A DNA stretch of 64,000 bases from Jacaranda mimosifolia (Eukaryota > Streptophyta > Magnoliopsida > Lamiales > Bignoniaceae): assembly GCA_018894105.1 (NCBI GenBank), contig CM032125.1, forward strand, positions 27,451,032 to 27,515,031, given 5' to 3'. A program made the position numbers and the translations under genes. Shown piece by piece: positions 10,681-23,120 of the stretch. The first letter of the stretch is position 1; each line of letters opens with the position of its first letter. The notes below the pieces were generated by a model. It made no database searches and was not told the DNA's origin. It saw only the letters and a list, made by a program, of their open reading frames with translations.

Positions 10681-11254
10681 TAAATTGGTAATTGATTAGC
10701 TTTTACCAGTTAGCATTGAGTCAATCAGTGTTCGATTTTTAGATTACATCCAAAATAAATTTACCTCCACTCACCAATTCGATCGATCTAGTCTGATGTG
10801 ATTGTCAGAATACTACAATCTAATATAGGAAGGGTACTCAGTGACTGTAATTATTCAATAGTAACTAAATACTAATTCTAAAAATTTTAATTCTCTGAAA
10901 AAAAAATGTTCAATGAATTTATAAACCATACATTGTTAAAAAAGAGTGCCTATTTATGGCAATTATTCAATTTTGACTAAATAGTAACTTCGTATAATTT
11001 TGAATTTTTAAAGAGGTTGAATGGTCAATTTAATATAGAAGTATAAGTGAGATGAGATTATTTGTGAATGATTCAGGCTTGACTCAATGAAAATTCGAAT
11101 TTGGCTCGATCTTTTTTAGTCCAAACCAAGTCGAGTATGAGCTTATGAGTCATCTGAATTGGGCCGAGTTAAATAGTATTTGGCTTGTAAAGTTTGTGAG
11201 TATAAACAAGTTTTTTATTATATATATATGTATATATAGTTAAAGGTTAGGCTC

Positions 11255-11288
<34 letters not shown>

Positions 11289-12762
11289 TTTTTTTTTTAA
11301 TTATTTAAAAAATAAAATTATTTGAAAAGTTTATAGTTATACAATTTGTTTTGAACCTAAATGACTTCTAACTAATCCAAGCCTATACGAGGTTGAGCTC
11401 GTCAGAGCCTATATGAATCAAGTTTTTCTACTTCTCCTATGATGAGTCTTATTAGCTCGGCTCGACAAGGCTTGTAGGAGCTTTTGTCTATTCCAGCAAA
11501 GCTCGATTTTTTAGCTCCATTGAGCTCGAGCACTAAACTCAGTTGACGAGTTAATTAATAGATGAGTTGAAATTAGGTCTACTAAATTCGAAGTCGGCAC
11601 ATGTTAATACTAATACATAGTATGTAATATATAATATAAAAACTTATCTATTAAATGCTAATATATAAACTTTAACCAAATATTAATTTTTGATAATTTT
11701 AACTTTTTTAAAAAGATCAAATACATTTGAAAATCATACACTATCATTGAATGTTCACTACCAACCAATTAAAATATTTTTCACAATTAAAAAACTTCAC
11801 ATTTACTACAAAATCACTATTTATTTTAAGCTAAGTAGTTATAGTCAATTAACACCATTCTTAAATAAATTAAATTAGATGGTCAAGATTAAGTTGATTC
11901 ATCAATTATTACGCTCTTTTTATAGAGTTAGTCATTAACTTCAATAAATTTACAACTGTTATTTTGCTATGTGGCTTTCATGACTAGTTTGCAATAAATG
12001 TAATTTTTAATGTTTTAATATCCCCACATTCATTTCAAACTGTATCAAGCAATAGCTAAAGCTATTTTATGTGAACTTAATTTTAGAATTCTTTCTTGTT
12101 ACTTAAATTTTTTTTGCAACTCATTCAAAACAATTCATTTATGTTTATTTCCTTTTTATTCTGGTAAGTTGGCTTAGGGGATTAATGAATCTCATAATAT
12201 AATTTTCTTTTCTTGAAATTTCTTGCATAAATGTAAAATTTATTTCTTAAAGAAACTTTTAAGAGTTAGCTGATTTTACTATCTATGTTGGTTGGTAATC
12301 TAAAAGACTAAAACATATATTTTAGCTCTTTATCTTGTTACAATGAAAAATTTAGATTAGACGAAGTCCAACTATACTTCTGATTTGCTATTAGAAAAGT
12401 GGAGAACGGATGATAAAAACCGAAAAGGAAAAAGAAAAAAAAAAGGAAAAAGGAAAAAAAAAAAGGCATTAGTAACTAACAGTGTTATTAATCCTATACT
12501 GATCAATCCACTGTAGATTTAATGACACTTTGCCATGCATGCAGTAGCAGTTATAAAATATTAGTTTTCTTATTCTTTTGAAGCTCTTATATTTTATTTT
12601 TCCAACATGTTTTACGCAGAGTTTTACTTTTTCTCTAGGTCCATTTTCTTTTTATATATTTTTATATAAGATTTGGCATAAATTAACCTCCAAATGATAT
12701 ATGCCATATCATTAGTTATATTTAGACTGTCTAATATAAGACTATTTTCTTACCATTTTTTT
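10681..12762. other. Gene-free AT-rich spacer with MITE debris
   Basis: About 11080-11600 carries scattered 'gctcga', 'gagctcg' and 'ggcttg' words in both orientations, like hAT-type MITEs elsewhere in the window, but no clean ends were found. A (taa)n microsatellite lies at 11257-11288 and a purine-rich tract at about 12420-12470. ORFs here are short and low-complexity; no gene is supported. Confidence 0.5.
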
Positions 12763-13062
12763 TGTTGAAAATAAATTTTAAAATTTCTTCAAATTATTTT
12801 ATTTCCAACAAATTATTTTATCATGTGTCTTAATATGACAACTAATGTACCTATTTATTTTATTCATATCATATTTATGACCATAATATCATTTTATTTA
12901 ATATATTGATCATTTTATTATATCATTATTGGGCCTAATTATAATTAAATTTATGGTGGTTTTATGATGTTTTTAGTGGCCCATTAATCCTTTCTAAATA
13001 GTCAAACTTTTACTATTATATAAAGGGGTCATAATCTTTCTTTTGTACATTGAGTTGGTAAG
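12763..13062 (+). repeat. 5' LTR of LARD-like element, left part
   Basis: Aligns with the start of the 3' LTR at 28076. The first about 45 bases fold back on themselves (TGTTG-AAATAA against TTATTTCCAACA). It is cut by the Tat element after 'gagttggtaag'; the rest of this LTR continues at 23833. Confidence 0.8.
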
Positions 13063-13691
13063 TGATATGGGATGGCCCAAGCGCCTAGGCACAAACCAAG
13101 TTAGCCCAAAGACACTGCATCAGGCCCAACCAGACGCTCGAGGCCCATATGCTTCGTCGACCTCACTCGACCATTGGGAGGTCGAGGCAGTACAGTACTC
13201 GGCCACCGCATTATATGCATTGGCGTGCGTCACGCCTCCGCATTAATGGCGCATGCCATCCCTTCACCACCTGACACAGCAGGCGCCACAACAGTGTACT
13301 ATCATGTCCTGAAACCTGGAAGGATAGTTAGCTAGAGATATACAAGTTAGGGAAATGACTAATTGCCCCTAGCACAAGGCTACGAGCCCCTGGGTGTACT
13401 AGGGGCATCCCAGATATTTCCTCGAAGGGAGGAGGATATAAATATCCTCACTCTAGCTTTCTAGAGGTACGCACTCACATACACTCAAAACCCTTACTCC
13501 GCTGCTCGATATTTCTAATCGATCATTACTAACTTGAGCGTCAGAGGGCCTAAGCCGAGGGCTCCTCGGCTAGCCTAACGTTTGCTGTGATTGCAGGATT
13601 CATCCCACCTAAACAAGGATCTCGACCATCTAGGTCGAGTCTTATTCAAATCCGTAGTTGGACCCATATTCGACGAATCAAACCCCTATCA
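13063..13691 (+). repeat. 5' LTR of Tat element
   Basis: 629 bp, TGATATGGGA to CCCCTATCA. A TATA box (tataaatat) lies at 13437-13445, with the start of transcription expected about 30 bases on. It is rich in 'gtcgag' and 'ctcgacc' words. Confidence 0.9.
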
Positions 13692-13709
13692 TTTGGCGCC
13701 ATCTGCGGG
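13692..13709 (+). other. Primer binding site of Tat element
   Basis: Immediately after the 5' LTR: tttggcgccatctgcggg. The TGGCGCC core is what is expected for pairing with a tRNA 3' end; the tRNA is not certain (closest in pattern to tRNA-Asp). Confidence 0.7.
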
Positions 13710-13734
13710 AAATTACTTGAATCCTCTATCGAAA

Positions 13735-15450
13735 ATGGTAAACACTAGGCGAGCTCCATCTGGGAGAGAAGAAAACAGGAGGTCTAGTTCCCTTTCCCTT
13801 CGACAGAACCCAGAGCCGAATGCCCAAAGATCCAGTGCTTAGCCTGAGCCCGTGGTCACATTAATGATGCCCCAGTTAATGCAGCTCATCAGTGAGCAGA
13901 TTTTTGCACAGATTTCAGCCCAACTCTCGGCCACATTAAACAGACATGTCGTGCAGTCGGAGCCGGCAATCAGTGCCACACCCCAGCCTACAGCGTCGGA
14001 GAGGGCACGGCGAGAAGAGCACTCCTAGCGACCGGAGGTGCGAAGGCCCCAGTTAAGGAGGGAGCTGAGCATGGGTCGTTTTCCTAGGGAAGCGGCTCGC
14101 CCCTCGCCAAAGGAAGAGGTAGCAGATTCTGTTGACCATGACGTTCGGCCCCTTCAAGCCCCACAGTGTGATAGGGTCGGACGCTCCAGACTCAGACTAG
14201 GCAGAAATGCATCTCAAGCGGATCAACATGAATGATTGGAGGTATCCCATCAGGTACAACAACTGAACAGGCGCCTGGAGGAGATCTCAAAGAGGAACGT
14301 GGACAGAACTCTTCATCAAGACGGGCCACAGAGGTTCTGGAGGGAACGAGATTCACCGTTCGTTCAGGATATCATTGACGAGCGCATCGCCATTGATGCT
14401 AAGATCCCAATCGGACTCCCGAGGTACGATGGCTCCACGGACCCAAACGAGCACCTGTTGCAGTTTGAACACATGATGCAGCTGCATGGGCACAACGAGT
14501 ATATCCATGCAAAGATGCTGGTGACCATGTTCTAAGGAGTCGCCCTTGATTGGTTTGTGAAGCTGGAACCAGCATCCATTTTTTTTTATGATCAGTTGTG
14601 TGATAAGTTTTTGCACCATTTTGTGAGCAGGAGGAAAGCAAAACTCTCTCACACCCACTTGCATACCGTGAAACAAACTAAGGGAGAATCCCTTCGTGAT
14701 TTTTTCACCAGATTCAACACAGAAGTTTTGATCGACAGCCCGAGGATAGAATTCTTGATTGATGTACTTTTCTTAGGTTTGAGACATAAAGAGTGTGCCA
14801 ACGCATTGGTACGTGAGCAGCCCAGGTCAATGGAAGAGCTCCACGACCTCGCGGAGAGGTACATGACTCAGGAGAAGATGAACAGGATGAAATATGGCAG
14901 CCTGGAGGTCAACAGAAAGAGAGGCAAGTAGAAAGATGATCGACAGATCAAAGAGGGGCGCCATTCCCCGATAAAGCGCTTCCATGACTACACTCCACTC
15001 AGCATACCGAGGAAAGAGGTGTTGTTCGCTATTCAGCATGACAACCTACTTAAGAACCCCTGAAAAATCACGGAGACCGAGGCCATGAAAAAGTCGAAGA
15101 AGTACTGCCGTTTTCATAAGCAGAAAGGGCACGACACAGAGGAGTGTTTTAACTTGAAGGAAGAAATCAAGAGGCTGATCAGACAAGGCCACTTGAAAAA
15201 GTTCATCAAGGAGCATACCAGAAGAGAGGAAGGCAAGACCGATCGGACTCCCCAAAGAGAAAGGTTGGTCAGCCCGAGGAGAAAAGACAAAGGGAAGAGA
15301 CATGACCAGGAACCCAACCCGCCCATCAGAGGAATCATCGACATGATCGCAGGGAGACCCACGGGAGGAGATTCCCAAAATGCAAGAAAGCAGACGCAGA
15401 GGCAACTCAACTCGACCAAACCGTCCAAGGTCGAGACAGTTTTTCAATTA
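13735..15450 (+). pseudogene. gag region of Tat element
   Basis: One continuous frame from ATG 13735, broken by stops at 13840 (TAG), 14026 (TAG), 14233 (TGA), 14533 (TAA), 14929 (TAG) and 15061 (TGA). Every one is a C-to-T change away from CAG, CAA or CGA. The capsid part includes GLPRYDGSTDPNEHLLQFEH and LRDFFTRFN; the nucleocapsid zinc knuckle CRFHKQKGHDTEEC lies at about 15105-15150. Gag would form the virus-like particle in the cytoplasm. The stop pattern suggests decay through deamination of methylated cytosine (inference). Confidence 0.85.
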
Positions 15451-16175
15451 TCAACCAATATTGAACTAATCTCTTTCACCGATTTAGACTTGGACCACAT
15501 GGAGAACAGAGGAGTTGACCGGAAGATAGATTGCCCGATGGTGGTCGCCCTTGAAATAGCCAACTTTGAGGTCAGAAAGGTATTGATCGATAATGGAAGC
15601 TCTGCGAACATCATATTCTTGTCTGCCCTGAATAGAATGAAAGTGGGAAAGCTGAAGTTTGATCCAGTCAAAACACCCTTGGTCGGATTTGGTGGATCTG
15701 AGTTCATCCCCAAAGGATCTATCAATCTTTCTACCACACATTTGGGTGAGGACCACGTAGCCGAACACTGATGATCAACTACCTGGTGGTCGACGCCCCA
15801 TTCGCATACAATATCATCATAGGTCGACCAGCCCTCAATGACTTCAGAGCCATTGTATCCACTTATCACATGAAGATAAAGTTCCTGACGCCAGCCGGAG
15901 TGGGTGAGCTTTTATGTAATCTCAAGGATGCTTGGCGCTGTTATACCATTTCAGTCGACTCCAGCGAGCAAAAGAAGCGGCCTGAATTGAAGCCCTCGGG
16001 GGACGCCCCAGTAGCGAAACCCAAGGAGGGACCTTCATCAAAGAAGAGAAAGCTGGAAGACACTAGGGTCGAACCTGTTAGTGAATTCAAAACAGTCGAG
16101 CTTGAGCCTGGGAACCCTAACAAAACCACTAGGATTGGAAGTGATCTGGGGGATTGATTGGAATGCCTTATAATC
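15451..16175 (+). pseudogene. Protease and linker region of Tat element
   Basis: The aspartic protease signature LIDNGSSANI lies at about 15584-15613 (typical for plant gypsy elements), followed by the flap region. A frameshift at about 15765-15771 moves the rest (MINYLVVDAPFAYNIIIGRP) into another frame. Then comes a charged linker that stops at 16155. The protease would have cleaved the Gag-Pol precursor. Confidence 0.8.
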
Positions 16176-17550
16176 AATTTCCTCTGACGCAACATTGACG
16201 GTTTTGCGTGGAAAACTGCGGATCTTCAGGGCATCGACCCCAACCTCATTGTCCATCGACTCAATATGGACCCAGCCCACAAACCAATCCGGCAAAAGAA
16301 AAGAACTTTCAATGCTGAGATGACCTAGATCATCGAGGAAGAGGTCAGCAAGCTTTTGGAAGCAGGATATATTGTAGAAATCCAGTACCCCTCTTGGCTT
16401 TGTAATGTTGTACTTGTCCCCAAGAATGAGGAAAAATGGAGAATGTGTAATGACTTTACTGATTTAAATAAAGCTTGCCCTAAGGATCCTTACCCCTTGC
16501 CTCGTATAGATTTATTAGTTGATTCTACCGCTGGTTGTGAGTTGCTTAGCATGATGGATGCATTCCAAGGCCATTACCAAATATTTATGGCACCCGAGGA
16601 CAGGGACAAAACTTCTTTTGTCATCCCCAATTTCTAGTTATGCCCTGTGGACTTAAAAATGCAGGGGCGACATACCAGAGATTAGTCAATTTCATGTTCA
16701 AGAAAGAAATCGAGAAGTCAATGGAAGTTTATGTGGACGATATGATTGTAAAAAACGAAAAGGCGGAGGACCATCTGGTCGACCTCAGCCACACCTTTGC
16801 TATATTGAGAGCTTTTGGCATGAAACTCAACCCTAACAAGTGCACCTTTGGTGTTCAAGGGGGAAAATTCCTCGGTTATATGGTCAGTCAAAAAGGGATC
16901 AAGGCCAACCCGTAGAAGATCCAAGCAATTTTGGACACCACCCCACCTCTCACAGTTCATGAAGTCCAGCGTCTGGTCGGTAGAGTTATAGCCCTGGGCA
17001 GATTCATAGCCCGACTAGCTGACAAGAGCCTACATTTCTTCAAAATCCTCATAAACGCAAAAAAGTCTGGATTCCAATGGGATCAACAGTGCGATCAAGC
17101 TTTGCTAGAACTCAAGCAATACATGGCTTTGCCGCCTGTGCTCACCAAACCCAGACTAGGTGAACTGCTACAGCTATACTTAGTAGTATCCTTGACCTCG
17201 ATCAGTTCGGTGTTGATGTCGACAAGAGGAGGACCCCCCCATTCGGTATATTATTGCAGCAAAGCTCTGCAAGGGCCCAAGCTCAATTATTTGGAGATCG
17301 AGAAGTTTGCTCTAGCCCTTGTCACATCGGCCAGGAAGCTACGGCCTTACTTTCAATCCCACACAATCTGGGTATTGACGAATCAGCCGCTAAAGCAGGT
17401 GTTGTCGAAACCAGACACTTTGGGTCGGCTCACCAAATGGGCCAACGAGCTTAGGGAATTCGACATCACATTCCAACCACGGACTGCCATTAAGGGGCAG
17501 GTACTGGCCGACTTCATCGTCGAACGGCTTGACTTACCGACGCAGAATGT
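16176..17550 (+). pseudogene. Reverse transcriptase and RNase H of Tat element
   Basis: RT blocks: EAGYIVEIQYPSWLCNVV, KWRMCNDFTDLNKACPKD, PCGLKNAGATYQRL, and the catalytic YVDDM at about 16731-16745, which is intact. Stops at 16328 (TAG) and 16913 (TAG), and a small deletion with frame change at about 16620-16640 removing part of the segment before PCGLKNAG. The normal RNase H follows with LNYLEIEKFALALV and LADFIVERLD. Confidence 0.88.
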
Positions 17551-18025
17551 CAAAAATACCTCCATGTGGACCTTGCACGTCGACGGGTCCGCAACCTCAT
17601 CTGGAGGCGGGATAGGTGTATCCCTCTGATCCCCACTAGCTGAGGAGTATGATTTCGCGGCGAAACTCGACTTCCCGGTCACCAACAACGAAGCGAAATA
17701 TGAGGCTCTCATCGCAGGGATGCGTATGGCCACCACTCGCAGCGTCGAGCAGCTTGCAGCATTCACCGACTCCCAGCTGGTTGCAGAACATGTCGAGGGA
17801 AACTTTGAGGCGAAGGAATACAAAATGGCACAATATTTGGCAGAAGTGAACTAATTGAAACACATGTTCATGAGTTTTACCCTGAGCCAGGTCCCCCGAT
17901 TAGAGAATGAACGAGTAGACGCGCTCTTGAAGCTAGCCAGCTCGACGAAGGGTACTAGAGAAAGAATAATAACATTTTTGGTGGCCGACAAGCCCTGTGT
18001 TATCGCCACCGATCAGGGCCTTGTC
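17551..18025 (+). pseudogene. Archaeal-type second RNase H of Tat element
   Basis: Begins LHVDGSATSSGGG at about 17572, with the active-site acids still visible in HVDGS, NNEAKYEAL and FTDSQLV. Stops at 17629 (TGA) and 17852 (TAA). A second RNase H in this position is a hallmark of the Tat lineage. Confidence 0.82.
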
Positions 18026-19270
18026 GGATGAATCGAGGAAACAACCCTCTCTTGGTAGGAGCCAATCAAACTTTACCTAAGTCGCGGTACCTTACCCGAC
18101 GACGACAAGGAGGCCCGCAGACTCAGGGGGTTAGCAGCCAAGTATACACTAGACGAGCATGGCCAGTTGTATCAGAGGTCGATAGCAGGACCTCCACTGA
18201 GATGTCTAGAACCCGACAAAGCAAATAAGGTATTGCAGGAGATACATGCCGGCATCTGTGGAAACCACTCCAGCGGCCGATCCCTAGCACACAAGGTCGT
18301 CCGTTACAGGTATTTATGGCCGACGTTGCTGCAAGACTCCATCAACTTTGCTAGAAAATACCCATCATGCCAGATCCACTCGAACATTCAGCAGCAGCCG
18401 GCGGCACAGATGATCAATGTTCAGATCACCTGACCATTCGACCAGTGGGGGATCAACATAGTGGGATCGCTCTTGAAGACGTCGGGCCAACGTAAGTTCA
18501 TCATAGTGGCCGTTGAGTACTTTACTAAATGGGTGGAAGCCGAAGCAGTCCCGAAGATCACCGACGTGGCCATCAAAAGTTTCATTTAGAAGAATATAAT
18601 ATGTCGATTTGGATTGCCTAAGGTCTTAATCTCAGATAACGACACCCAATTTCAAAGTAAAAACACGAGGAAGTGGTGCAAGACCTTGGGGATCACCCAA
18701 CACTTCACTTCGGTGGGAAACCCGTAGGCTAATGGACAAACTAAGGTCACCAACAGAACCGTCCTCGACCACCTCAAGAGTCGAATAGTGGAGACAGGAG
18801 CCAGTTGGGCAGACGAACTCCTAGGTGTGCTTTGGGCTTACAGAACGACACCTCAAATAGCCACGGGCCACAGCCCGTACAACCTAATATACGGATCCGA
18901 GGCAGTAATTCCATCAAAATTGATCCAATACACAGCGAGGGTGATCTACTATAACCCGATAACAAATGTATCGGAGAGGACTCTGGATCTAGTCACTGTC
19001 GACGAACAGCGTCATGCAGCTTACAACACAATGCAGCGATATCGCTCTAAGATGGCGGAGCGCTATAACAAAATAATGTGACCCCGGAACTTCAAGGTTG
19101 GCGACCTCGTTCTCAAGAAAGTTGAAGTGTCTAAAAACGTAGGTAAACTCGACCCAAAGTGGGAGGGACTGTATTCAGTGGTTAAGGTGTCAAAAAACAA
19201 TGCCTACCTACTAGCCGATGCATCAGGCCGTGAGCTACCCCGACCTTGGAATGCAATAAACTTGAATTTT
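18026..19270 (+). pseudogene. Integrase of Tat element with broken active site
   Basis: The zinc domain shows HAGICGNHSS, but the first cysteine of the CxxC pair is tyrosine (KYPSC, about 18358-18372). In the core the first catalytic aspartate is asparagine (GIN, codon 18455-18457), the second is kept (SDNDTQF, codon 18635-18637), and the glutamate 36 residues later is lysine (GQTKVTNRT, codon 18743-18745). All three changes are G-to-A. Stops at 18431, 18587, 18725 and 19079. The C-terminal domain (KLDPKWEGLYSVVKV) ends about 19267. Confidence 0.85.
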
Positions 19271-19375
19271 TTTTTTTGTGTAACGGGTTATCGACGACCT
19301 TTGTATCCCCCCACCAAAATAAAATTATGATACGTTCAAACCGCATGAAACAGACTGAATCTTTCTCACATAGTC

Positions 19376-19808
19376 GCGCCGTAGTCGACAAAAGGCTTTA
19401 CGCCGTCAAGTCGAGGCCTATGCGCCAAGACCACACAATCAACCCCATAGTCGACAAAACAGGCTTTACGCCACCAAGTCGAGGCCTATGCGCCAAGACC
19501 AAACAATATACCCCGTAGTTGACAAAACAGACTTTACGCCATCAAGTTGAGGCCTATGCACCAAGATCAAACAGTCGACCCCATAGTCGACAAAACAGGC
19601 TTTACGCCGTCAAGTTGAGGCATATGCGCCAAAACCAAACAGTCGACCCCGTAGTCGACAAAATAGGCTTTACGCCGCCAAATTGAGGCCTATGCACCAA
19701 GACCCAACAATCGACCTCGTAGTTGACAAAATAGGCTTAACGCAGCCATGTCGAGGCCTATGCGCCAAGGCCAAACAGTCGACCCCGTAGTCGACAAAAC
19801 AGCACTTT
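19376..19808 (+). repeat. 68-bp tandem repeats in the 3' untranslated part of the Tat element
   Basis: The marker 'gaggcc/gaggca-tatgc' recurs at 19413, 19481, 19549, 19617, 19685 and 19753, exactly 68 bases apart each time, giving about 6.3 copies. Each unit has 'gtagtcgacaaaa-aggct', 'ttacgcc' and 'gcgccaagacc'. Units differ from one another at several bases, so the array is not a recent slippage. Such arrays downstream of integrase are known in Tat elements and have seeded satellite DNA in other plants. Confidence 0.9.
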
Positions 19809-20273
19809 ACGTGCGCTGAGTTCATTACAATTGTTAATTGCAATTACAATGGTTATAAACCGACTATACAATCGTTAAGATCATTCAAAACCTAAAGACT
19901 AGCTATTATGCTAGCGGATTAATTACAATTCGCTCGACAAGAGGCAAGAATGAATTCAAAAAAGCACAACCTTCGTTCGATGAAGGACATGAATGAAAAT
20001 TACTTGCCACACTCGAGAGAATTCACCAAAAAATTCCAATATGCAGAATAATAAACACTGTGGTTAAAGCTTTGCAAGCCACACACTCATTAATGAAATC
20101 GATTTATAATCAAAGCAAGAATAATCATTATCGAATTTGGAGTAATGAAAAAAGCAATCACCATTCATCAGTTGCCAAAGCCTCATCAAGGCATAAAACC
20201 CAGAATCGTTTGAAAGCCTCATCAAGGCATATACATCTCCTTAACAAAAACAAAAACACAATAAGAACAAAGC
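19809..20273. other. Tat element spacer between tandem repeats and antisense ORF
   Basis: Non-coding; contains a short repeated word 'cctcatcaaggcat' at about 20180 and 20217. Part of the 3' untranslated region of both the sense and antisense genes. Confidence 0.5.
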
Positions 20274-22747
20274 CTAATTAGAGCTGGCGACCTCCTCAGC
20301 ATCAGGACCACCTTCCTAGGTAGTAGGAGCAGCAGGGCGCGCAGGCTCAAGCAAAGCCACAGAAACGGGCACATCAGCAGTTACAACAGTTATGGGTCGA
20401 GAAGGGCCGGCAACATCTCGCAAGAATTGCTGTTCAGGAATTGGGAAATATCTAGCGGCATCGGCTGTTCCTTCTGACACCTCGAAGGTAAGATCACCGG
20501 CAAACTCAAACTCCTTGGTGACAGCCTTCAACTTCATCTCGAATTCGGCTCACATTATTTCCTTTTCTGTCAGCTCGATCTCCGATGCGCCCTTCTCCCT
20601 TATGGCCTCGACGACTGGCCCCTTGTCATTGCCCTCTTCCTCGGGGTAGGGTCGCAGCTGCTCGTCGAACGAATGGCTCATGCGTGATCGGTCCTCAGGT
20701 CGAATGGTATAGCCCAAAAATTCCAATTGCTTGAAGGCCTTCTCGAACGAGTTTCAGGAGTTGTCGAGAGCTAGAACAACACTGGCATCCTGGAAGGTAG
20801 CACTTACCATGAATTTTTGTATAGCCTCTCGACGTAACAGTGGCAGTATCTGGTTGAACTCAGCTCACGTCTCCGCCAGACATGTATTTCGGCCCGCTGA
20901 TCTACTGGAATCATAGGCCACCTGCACATCCAATTGCAGTTTTTTGACCATGTCATCCATCTTGGTCCTCTCCTTAACAGCCAGGATCACCTGCTTATCC
21001 TTCTGCTCCAAGTCCTTAGTCAGTTGGCCGACCTGTTTTTCCAGCTCGTCGACCCATATTTGAGAAGACTCGAGCTGAGCCTTCAAAGTTTCAGCATCCC
21101 CTCCAGCATCCAGCAACTCCCGATCAGCTAGGGCCAGCTCAGATTGTCGATAGAAATTGTAGCCCAGTTGCCTGACCTGAAACATAAAAGTTATCATCTG
21201 CTCGAGCAAAGTGTAAACATACAGGAATAAAAGATAGAAAACCCTACCATGTTGACGTGGTAGGCAAACTCTCGAAAGGCTGTAGCCTAGCTCAGCCCCA
21301 TAATCCTTTTCTGGTCAGCCAAGAACTGACACGCCAGTAACACCTTCAGGGGGGCGGCCCCGCAGTGTCCATGCACAAAGAATTGTGCACGACGGGACTG
21401 GGCTCTGCCCTAAATCGAGGATAGGGGAATTTCGGTAGGGTGAACAACGCATCGTCCCCTCGATCCCCGAAGAGGTCGTTACCAGTCAGCGGCCCCGACC
21501 CAACTACCTTTCCCTTGCCCTTTCCGGCAGCAACCTTCTTAGGAGCAGGACTTCCCTGCTCGACCATGGCCTTCTTACCCCGACCTGCGGGGCTGTCACT
21601 TACGATCGCTAGTGGGCGACCGGGTGAAGGAGTAGGCGCCACGGCCACCCGACGTGGCTCTTCGGCTGCAACAGCTGCTCGACGAGCTGCAGTCCCTTGT
21701 CGCCGCTGCTGATTCTTTTCTACCCGAGCCAGTGCTTCTGCTCTCGACATGTTCATTATGTCTACGCGATCTGCCAAACATCAAATTAACAATGGTCAAG
21801 AACAAAGAATGAAGAATGATGCATGCCATAAAAGTAACAAATCAAAACATACACTATCTCTACCTATTTGATAATGTGCAGGCAAATCTAATGGGGCCAA
21901 CGACAATCCAGCCAATATAAAGTGCCTCTCCTCAATAGAAACAGAGGCTTTTAATGGGCCAAACTCGACCAGGTCCCGCACAAAAGTGTTCGGCTAGGTC
22001 GGAGTGAGATTCCCGGGCACGTCGACATGCCTTCTCTACCAGCCATGAGGAATATTAAACCCTCTAGCCACCCAAATGAACAGATACCATTTTTTCCACT
22101 CTTGCCCATATGAAGAAGAAGGGGCTACGAGGAATTTACGGCGGGCTCGAGCAGTCAGGTAGTAGAAGCCCGACTCGTCGGCACTACCCGACTTGCGGGA
22201 CATAGGAAGGTGAAAAAGATTGGAAAAATTTTCAAAACTGGCAAGCTGATTAAACAAGTGCATCAAAACTATAAAACGACAAATGGCAAAAAAGTAGTTG
22301 GGAAGAAGTTGTGTTATGCATACTTGAAGACCCCTAAGCAAATTAACTATACTATCACTCAGGGGAAACCTAAGACCACATCTAAACGCGTCCTCGAAGA
22401 CTGTTATGCAGCCCGTAGGGGCGCGATGCATTCAACCATGTGGTCCGGGGGCTAGAAGTTGATATTCAGGAGGGATATGGTACAACTCTCTAAGACGTCT
22501 CAAGTCCAAAGGATTAATTGTGGATACGATCTAACTATAATGGCTTGGGGTGAACAGTCGACCTCGTGATGGGGGAATCTGGCTCAGCCCAGCTTATTTC
22601 CCCCCACGATTGCTTCTCGAGCTGCTGGAACTAGAATCGTTGCCCGACGACTCACTCAACGACCCAGTAACATACCTACGTCTATCAGACTGGGTAGCCT
22701 CACTATCCCCCCCTGACTATCTTCAGAGCTGTATAAACCCAGCATGA
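20274..22747 (-). pseudogene. Antisense ORF of Tat element (putative gypsy-type transposon domain plus coiled coil)
   Basis: Read on the minus strand: a Ser-rich N-terminus near 22650, LDLRRLRELYHIPPEY near 22480, then VFEDAFRCGLRFPLSDSIVN and FYYLTARARRKFL, matching the family named putative gypsy type transposon (PF04195). A basic/proline region (21346-21777) follows, then a strongly heptad-like coiled coil (20865-21209: ELEKQVGQLTKDLEQKDKQ), ending at a TAG at 20274-20276. Stops such as HGW* (22036) and PTT* (20316) interrupt the frame; most are one transition from Trp or Gln. Function is unknown. Extra antisense genes at this site are known from other Tat elements. Confidence 0.72.
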
Positions 22748-23105
22748 TTTTCAAAGAAAAGCTAAACGAAAGGAAGTAGAAGCGAAAGAACACTTACTGA
22801 AAAGAAGAACTAAGGTCAGGAAATCTTGAAAGCAAGGATGTTTGGACAAGCGCTCGACCAGAAGCTAATGCGGTAAAAGTAAAAATGGCCAGTTTTACCG
22901 CGGGTATTTATAGAGGAAGAAGCGCGGCAAACCAAGCGTCTGCAGTATTGCCTGTAACCGCCACGCCGCCCCACGCGCGCCACGATGTAACCATTCAATA
23001 AATGCGCCAAACCCTGGTTGATTTTCAAAAACCCTAGTCGATTATCACCAATACCGATTTCACTACTTCCCAATGCTTCTCGTTGAATCCTCGTTCAACC
23101 TTACG

Positions 23106-23120
23106 AAGTGGGGCGACTCA
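23106..23120 (+). other. Polypurine tract region of Tat element
   Basis: 'gaagtggggcgactca' directly before the 3' LTR; the purine part is the likely plus-strand primer. Confidence 0.5.

Noticed and set aside
13692..13709. tRNA-like sequence as a tRNA gene
   Set aside because: Only an 18-base primer binding site; no cloverleaf.
15046..15869. Minus-strand ORFs opposite gag and protease
   Set aside because: Shadows of the sense frame; unlike the antisense ORF at 20274-22747 they show no family match.
19376..19808. Regularly spaced repeats as a CRISPR array
   Set aside because: The unit is a contiguous 68-bp tandem repeat with no unique spacers, inside a plant retrotransposon.
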